Positions 58,003 to 64,000 of a stretch of 64,000 nucleotides of DNA are shown here, in pieces. The notes beneath the pieces are model-generated. The model was not told the origin of the DNA and searched no databases. It saw nothing but the letters and a program-made list of their open reading frames with translations. A program made the translations under genes and the position numbers. Origin of the DNA: Mesodorylaimus sp. YZB2_4 (Eukaryota > Nematoda > Enoplea > Dorylaimida > Dorylaimidae); the NCBI GenBank assembly GCA_030248295.1, contig JASANH010000626.1, positions 2,418,001-2,482,000 of the forward strand, written 5' to 3'. The stretch's first letter is position 1. The number at the start of each line of letters is the position of its first letter.

Positions 58003-58643
58003 ATGCACATATCGTGAACTTTGAAAAGGGCTGGCTTCACAGGCACATATGCCATTTTGACAGGATGCACCCAAGGAGGAACATTGGTCGCCAAGAACAC
58101 ATTACTCTCCGATTTCTGAAAAACAAGTTCGTAGTAGCTAACTACCACGCATTGAAAGCATGCTGAAACAGTGCCTACTTGGCGCCCTTTGGCAAACTGA
58201 TTCCATATAGCCGAATATAAAACCCTCTTTACAGAGGCATGTCCCACTGAAGCACACTCATTTCATTTTTTGACTACAAGTCGAGCTAGAAATGCAGCAG
58301 TCGTTAATATTCCCTAAAATGGGGTGATATTTTTAATTATAGTACGCTACATCAGCAGCTCATTCCCCATACTACCTTCCAAGCCCATATGGGGACTGCA
58401 CAGCGGACCTCCACCCCATGTAGCATGCGGTTGCTGATTTGCTCGGTTGTTGTTGACACATTCTTTCCAGCTAGCTTAAAAAATATTTGGAAAAGGTTTT
58501 CATGAAACGAAAATAGGTTTACCTGTCGTTGCTCCCGTGTCAATGTCCAACTGCTGTTGCAAATCTTCCTCAGTCACTTCGGGTGTGGCAAGTAACCACA
58601 GGAACTGTAGAACGAAGCAAACAGGTGGTATTCGCATCTTCAT
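58003..58643 (-). pseudogene. EB-module gene C, 5' half only, inactivated
   Basis: Minus-strand exons 58643-58523, 58474-58376, 58313-58179 and 58115-58003 match exons 1-4 of genes A and B (121, 99, 135 and about 113 nt). Exon 1 is intact with a signal peptide (MKMRIPPVCFVLQFLWLLAT). Exon 3 has TGA at 58260-58258 where A and B have Leu; exon 4 has TAA at 58104-58102 where they have Gln, and a one-base insertion near its end. Exons 5-8 are missing downstream. It is a truncated pseudogene; only a short secreted peptide could be made. Confidence 0.82.
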
Positions 58644-58861
58644 GTCTGTTCGAAATTGCAAATCTGAATTATTGCCAGTTTGCACAGTCAGCAAAGTCGG
58701 ACTTCGAAAAAGGAATGGTTGAAACAAGTATCACACAGCTTGAATACATCGTTGCGCACGAATTGTTTCTCTTGAGCATACTGAGGGGAATAAATTTAAA
58801 CTATTCCTTACTCATACGACTTTCGATTAGCATTAAACATGAGCATTATTAACGTATATAT

Positions 58862-58980
58862 CGTTACAGGTAAACGATATCGTTATCGTTCGTTAACGAT
58901 ATCCCAAAAAATATCGTCATCGTTAATCGTTAACGGTTTCTCAAAAGATACCGTTAACGCGTTAAATATCGTTATCTTTT
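58862..58980. repeat. TTAACGATA-rich dispersed repeat, copy 2 (inverse of copy 1)
   Basis: CGTTAACGGTTTCTCAAAAG and ACGCGTTAAATATCGTTA are the reverse complement of the block at 29390-29480. Multiple TATCGTTAACG units are present. Confidence 0.7.
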
Positions 58981-59318
58981 CGCTGAAAAGACGCAATGTT
59001 GCCGCTTAGTATGCTGGGAGTCTGGCGGGAGTACTGTCGAGCTCCTCTGGACTCCGACAATAAGCTGGAGAGAACAGTGGACTGGCCGCCTCTAAAGAGG
59101 TTTGCCAGACAACTGAATCCATTTGGGGGGACCATCTCCGTCGGTGCCACTTGGTCAGCCCCCGCCTTGTCCAGATAATGCGCCCTTGTGCAGATTGTAG
59201 CCGCACAAACTGGGTCCTGCTTCCTGGACCAAATCGCGTCCAGGACCCCCATTTATAGAATCTAGCTTGCTGGCTATGGCTATTTGCCCTATCACCCTGC
59301 ATCATTGCACCAGCAACA

Positions 59319-59712
59319 ACGCGGCCGGGTGGTGTAGCCGGCTTTCTCCGTATTGCTCGGGAGCTAGTGGCTGGGCTCGTCCCAGGTTCAATCCCTGGTG
59401 ATGGAGGTCGGTTTGCGAACAATAAACCCTCGCTGACCTTGCACGCCAGGCCGTGGGTGACTCACCCGGTAACCCAGAGGTGCTTTGAGTGGAGAGACTG
59501 AAGCAAAACGAAGAGACAGTCTCGGCTGTCGAACATCGAGTGGATCCAATGCCAGCCCGCCATCGTCCGAGTAAGTCGGTTTCTGGCCCAGGATACCCTC
59601 GCGTGGAGGTGCTTCTAGTGGAAATAAGCAGAGGGACGCTGATGTGTGTTCCGCACAGCCCTGCTTACAAGGTGGCCGGCTTTAAACAAAAAGTAAAAAT
59701 TAAAAAAAGTGC
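59319..59712 (+). repeat. tRNA-derived SINE, family A (near full-length)
   Basis: It has head GCGGCCGGGTGGTGTAGCCG, B box AGGTTCAATCCCTGGTGATG, the CCTCGCTGACCTTGCACGCC block, CCCTCGCGTGGAGGTGCTTC and an A-rich end (TAAAAATTAAAAAAAG). It is colinear with 40498-40868. Confidence 0.85.
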
Positions 59713-60177
59713 ACCAGCAACAGCGACACCAAGGAGAATTACTACCAGATTCATGGCGCTCTAAGCTTCCTTTAACTTTTTCGGAGTACTAACTGATTGA
59801 GGATAAGATCTGTTTCTGGTATTTAGAGGATACTTTCGTTAATTTTATAATGACGCGCGCAAAATCTGACTTATGCTCTCCAAACACAAGTCTCAACAAA
59901 ATTCTGTCAGCATGCCCCTTCTAATTACCGTCAGTTTTTTTTACTTTCTGCTTGTCAATTCTTCAATCTTGCTTGACATCTTCAAGAACACTGTTGACAT
60001 TCTAGACACTCGTAGTGCAGGTGCTTTCTGACGCCGCGTCTGGTACAGTTTTTAGGTTGGGAAAAATGTGAGTGTTATCGGAGGGTGATGCAGCGTTCAT
60101 TCACCTACAGTTGCATCCTGTGATTGTGATCAATACCATCTCTTAAAGCGCGTGAACTTGCAACTTTGCAACTAAGA

Positions 60178-60335
60178 ACTAACGGTATAATTACGGTTAC
60201 CATATCATTATTTGGACGAATATCCTTATCGTTACCGTTATTTGAAAAAATATCGTTGTCGTTTCGTAAAAGACGTTGAAAAGATGTCGTTAACGACGTG
60301 ATATCGTTATCGTTATCGTTAACGCTATATACGCT
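60178..60335. repeat. TTAACGATA-rich dispersed repeat, copy 3
   Basis: Contains repeated TATCGTTATCGTTA and CGTTAACG(A/C) units, weaker than copies 1 and 2. Confidence 0.6.
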
Positions 60336-60375
60336 AAGCATTATACATGCGATTCTACAGTCTTACGTAGGGGTC

Positions 60376-60722
60376 ATGTCTATCCTGGCTCTAACGCGAA
60401 TAGCGTTTAAGCAGGCGTTTCAGTGAATGGGTAGAAGGCACTCACCCCATAATTCTCACCTGCCTCAAAGAAAGAGTCATTCACATTTTGAATTTGTCCC
60501 TATCACGCAGTGGAATTAGGCATCTGAGGACCTGGCTTCCAAAAAATGTCGCAGTCTTGTTCTATTGTCTCCTCAATTTTCCGTTTACCAGTGTTCTTAT
60601 CACGTTCCTCTAACTGCTTCCACGTTGTAATTTTTATTTGTCTGTTCTCCTGTTTGTATTTCTGTCTTTTGACACTTGAATGCGCTTTAGGCGGTTTTTC
60701 AAAAGTAAAATATCATTGCATA
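60376..60722 (+). repeat. Dispersed repeat of about 340 bp, copy 2
   Basis: Partner of 55727-56055 in the same orientation; both end in a CAAAAGTAAAATATCAT block. Confidence 0.75.
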
Positions 60723-60746
60723 AAAGAGTCAGTAACTTTATATACA

Positions 60747-60819
60747 CTGTTTTCTTTGGGAATACACACGCCCGCCACGTTGCCGCATAGTGCCGCGTGT
60801 ACATTCCCAAAGAAAACAG
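60747..60819. repeat. 73-bp hairpin
   Basis: CTGTTTTCTTTGGGAAT pairs perfectly with ATTCCCAAAGAAAACAG, and CACGC with GCGTG further in; the loop is about 25 bases. A small foldback element is likely. Confidence 0.7.
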
Positions 60820-61596
60820 ATAGTAATTATGTACAATGAAAGACCCATAAATCTCATCCCTTTCTTGTTTCTCCATCACCTTCAGTCGCAAGCCGGTATG
60901 GGTACTGCAATGTTTGTGAGCGCAGGAGCTTTTATCTTCTATATACTTTTACCTGCGCACCCTGGCCATACTTATCCGATTATTGGCCCTACAGCTTAAA
61001 AATTTCCCTCGTTAGGGTGTATCTGGCTCTCACTTTATGAGAATATTGTATCACTGTGATGGAAGTTGTACAAGCCCTCCTCAGTGAAAAGAAATCTGAC
61101 GTGAGATTACTCGTATAACTCCTCAAAGAATATAAAGCACCACAGGCAGCATACTGTAGTAGAATAACATGGATAATCGCCTGCGAGAAGGCCACTTTTA
61201 CACAAGATCTTGTTTTCAAATCTGGCAGCAATTCTGCTTGTTTCAAGAGGGAACGCAGCAGAAGCAAAATTTAAAAAAGACGAAAGGGCCTAATTCAGAA
61301 AGGGATGATTTGTCATTCTTAAAATTCATCGTAATTGATTTCCATGATGATATCACTTTTGAAATTGGTTTTCTTTCTTGTAGCTATGCAACTGATTATA
61401 ATTTCCCATCGGAAATTATTAGGATAATTTGCCCGACTGACAAATTATTTGCAAAAGATTGATTAGCGTACAGGCCGGCTTTTTTGAAACAATAGCGTCA
61501 TCTTCTTTCTTTTAGAATTAGAGACCAACAGCGGCTGACAGAAGCGAGGGAATCGTGCTTCTTGGTTTGTTTCCTCACAATTTTCTCTGCGCAGTC
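60820..61596. other. Upstream region of the C-type lectin/EGF gene
   Basis: No gene is supported; a 97-codon plus-strand ORF at 61169-61462 has no domain. The promoter of the gene starting at 61597 should lie here. Confidence 0.45.
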
Positions 61597-64000
61597 ATGA
61601 GGCCAAGTTCTATTCCCAGTGCTTTGATATACAAAAACACAGCTTGGATCATCGTTGCAATATTTTTTTCAGTGGTTCCGAGCGCAATTGCCATCACAAA
61701 TAATGCAGGTGAGGAAAACCCATGAGAGGATTTGCGCCAAGTTACATTCCCTAGATGCAAATTGAGATTATCGCTTTTTCGGTGACTTAAGTATATAGTG
61801 AGACCCACATGACAGTATTTTCATGCGCGCAAAACCAAGCATTCGATGAGCAAATGGGGCGGTGGTGCTGCGGCTCGGCATTCGTCTCTCCGTATTGCTT
61901 GTAGCGAGTGGCTGGATTCGTCCTGGGCGGGTTCAATCCCCGGTGATGGAGGTCGCTTTCGCTGACCTTGCACGCCACGTTTTGGGTGACTCAATGCTTG
62001 CCTTTCCTAGAAATCATTCTCGTGCTGTAGATTCCGCGTGGCCCTACAGGTCACTTCACTCCTCTGTATTATACCCCCTCCTAACAAGCACACGTGATTT
62101 CAGCCTGTGCTACGAACAATGGTCGAATCATCAACGGCACGTGCATGGTTTACGTTCCTGCGAAAGAGTCATTTGAGGACGCCATGGAATATTGCAACAA
62201 GTTGGGTGGATATCTCGCAAATATTCTTAGCAATGATCAGTTACAAGAAACGAATGACTACCTGAAAAACGTGAACAACGATGGCATATCGGACTACATT
62301 TGGATTGGCCTTTACAGCAAAGAAAAACCTGAAAAAGTCGAAGATTTCCGCTGGATTCAAGAAATTAACTGGTCAGAGGGCGAATCGACTGCACAATCCA
62401 CCAGAAACTGGGAAACTGGACTGAACAATCCGGATGAGCAGTGCGTGGCCATAAAATTAGATAAAAAGGAGTGGGTTGATCGCAAATGTGACAAAAAAGA
62501 CGCTTTTTTATGCCAAGTCCCCAAGTTCATCAATAGATGCGACACAAATCCGTGCAAAAATCAAGGCACCTGTGTCGATCTGGCCGTTGGATCAATCTGC
62601 CATTGCCAGCCTAGAAGTGGTGGACCTTCTTGCGAGAAACAAATTGCCGACGGTAAGATGCTTGTCTGTTCTTTTAGACACCAGGATGAAAAGTCAATTT
62701 TTCAGACGAAGCTGAGTGTAAGCTTGCGAAGGGCCATTACTTTGATGGTGAGGGCTGCCTGGTATTTGAGAAAGAAAAGGTGAAATGGAGAGAGGCCATG
62801 CATATCTGCAATCAGCGTGGTGGCTATTTGGCGCATGCGGGTGATGCCATACTCGGACAAATGGGAACAAATTCTGATCAGTTCTGGATTGGATACAGCA
62901 ACGGACAAGTGATATACACCCCGACAATGAGTAATGGCACAAAATGCGATTTTGCCGAGTTGGATGGCAATAATACCATCAAGAACGCCCAAAAATGTTC
63001 AGACGATCTCGATCATCTCCTTTGCCAATATCCTAGTGGAATCCACGACTGTTTCTCGAATCCATGCAAAAACGGAGGAACATGCATCGAAGGATCAAAC
63101 AAGTTCACATGTTCTTGTCCCCCCTCATTCAAAGGGGACCGATGTCAAGAAAAACAAAAAGCCATAAACCAAGAAAAGTGTTAGTCTCCATCTTTAACCA
63201 CATACTGTAATATTTTCTGTGTCTACAGGATTTCTTTTTTTAGCACCTGATTTTGAACAGTTCTGCAAGGATTTTAATGGATTGATAATCAACGACACTT
63301 GTTTCAGCCCCACTGTGTCTAAAGAACCTAAAATTTCTTTTGAAAGTGTTTTAAAGGGTGCCAGTTCAAAGTACTGCACTCTGTCAGCAATATACACTTC
63401 CAGCATGCTTCAACGTTTGATCCAGCATCTCATGGCTGGAGGCCTGATTTCAGGCAGCATGAAATCTCAAATATTAACCAACATTCAAATTCAGCTGGAT
63501 TCAAACAATAACAAAATCATCACACGATATCGAGACCCGAACAACGTCGTCCCGAATTCAGAAGTTGACGTATTACTCGACAACATTGCTGGCACTTCCA
63601 GCTGCATTGCGATAAAGCAGGATAATGACAAAGCGACTTTCATAGGCATCGACTGCAACACACCTGGCCAGTACATATACTTCCTTGAATTCCACGACAC
63701 CCCAGCTTGGTATAAACAACAGACGAGCCAAGCGCCTGTTGGAGACAGTTCGACAATGAAAAGCATAGGAGGTAAGAAAGTCAAAACCTTGCGGTAAGAA
63801 ACTACCGCATTCCAGTGCCAATCGATAAAACCTTCAGGTATTGATCTTTCAAACTCGTTGAACGGCAATGGCCCCTGGATGGACGCAATTACTAGCAATG
63901 GCCATCCATACATCCTGCAGGACGCTTCACTGCTCTCAGATGCACAACAGTCATGCGCGAGCAAAGGCGGTCGCATCGAAAATTTCCTGGACAATATCGA
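61597..64000 (+). CDS. Secreted multi-domain C-type lectin / EGF-like protein, 5' part (runs off window)
   Basis: Exons 61597-61708, 62104-62652, 62706-63179, 63244-63771 and 63838 to beyond 64000, all phase 1, encode more than 600 residues. Exon 1 carries a signal peptide (hydrophobic WIIVAIFFSVVPSAIA). Exon 2 has a C-type lectin domain (NGTCMVYVPAKESFEDAMEY; DYIWIGL; W.D...C) and an EGF-like module (DTNPCKNQGTCVD). Exon 3 repeats the pair (GCLVFEKEKVKWREAMHIC; NPCKNGGTCIEG). Exon 4 is a diverged third lectin-like domain (FCKDFNGLIINDTCF) and exon 5 opens another (SCASKGGRIENF). No EPN/QPD motif is seen. The acceptor of exon 4 is chosen for its pyrimidine tract and frame; the exon 3 donor (T, then GTTAGT) is weak. 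Likely an extracellular recognition or adhesion protein. Intron 1 is enlarged by a SINE-A insertion. Confidence 0.82.
61854..62050 (+). repeat. SINE-A 5' part inside intron 1 of the C-type lectin/EGF gene
   Basis: The head GGGGCGGTGGTGCTGCGGCT, the B box GGGTTCAATCCCCGGTGATG and the start of the GCTGACCTTGCACGCCAC block match the copy at 59319; the 3' half is missing. It accounts for half of the 395-nt intron, while the gene's other introns are 53-66 nt. Confidence 0.8.

Noticed and set aside
1..64000. CRISPR arrays, bacterial operons or rRNA genes
   Set aside because: None seen; spliced genes and SINEs show that the DNA is animal nuclear DNA.

Overview
The window is animal nuclear DNA, almost certainly from an invertebrate. 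Coding exons are split by GT-AG introns, many of them only 49-60 nt long, alongside multi-kilobase introns. The spacers hold tRNA-derived SINEs, LINE fragments, a tyrosine-recombinase element, Tc1/mariner-like remnants and foldback elements. EB-type cysteine modules, C-type lectins, degenerin-type channels and a short serpentine receptor together suggest a small protostome, perhaps ecdysozoan (nematode- or tardigrade-like). That placement is inference; no marker gene fixes the species.

Layout. 0.3-18.9 kb (+): one large gene for a TANC / rolling-pebbles scaffold (P-loop ATPase-like region, ankyrin repeats, TPRs, C-terminal PDZ ligand), with an 8.2-kb intron and apparently three alternative first exons. 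20.3-21.3 kb (-): a compact four-exon secreted C-type lectin-like gene. 23.0-25.3 kb and 43.7-45.3 kb (+): two paralogous DEG/ENaC-type channel genes of identical three-exon layout. 26.5-27.5 kb (-): a seven-helix receptor interrupted by one in-frame stop. 29.4-43 kb: repeat-rich interval with opposed LINE fragments, a decayed tyrosine-recombinase element, a duplicated 1-kb unit and three tRNA-derived SINE families. 46.7-58.6 kb (-): a tandem family of secreted cysteine-rich EB-module genes, two full (A, B) and one pseudogene (C), separated by DNA transposon remnants. 61.6-64 kb (+): the 5' part of a multi-domain C-type lectin/EGF protein that runs off the window.

TANC is a cytoplasmic scaffold expected to bind PDZ partners. 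The rest is mostly surface or secreted: two channels, one receptor, two lectin-type proteins and the EB family. The EB and lectin genes use phase-1 introns almost throughout, which allows exon shuffling and in-frame exon gain or loss. Gene duplication, gene conversion and transposon insertion visibly shape 20-64 kb. All exon models were made by hand from splice signals, reading frame and paralogue comparison, without transcript data.
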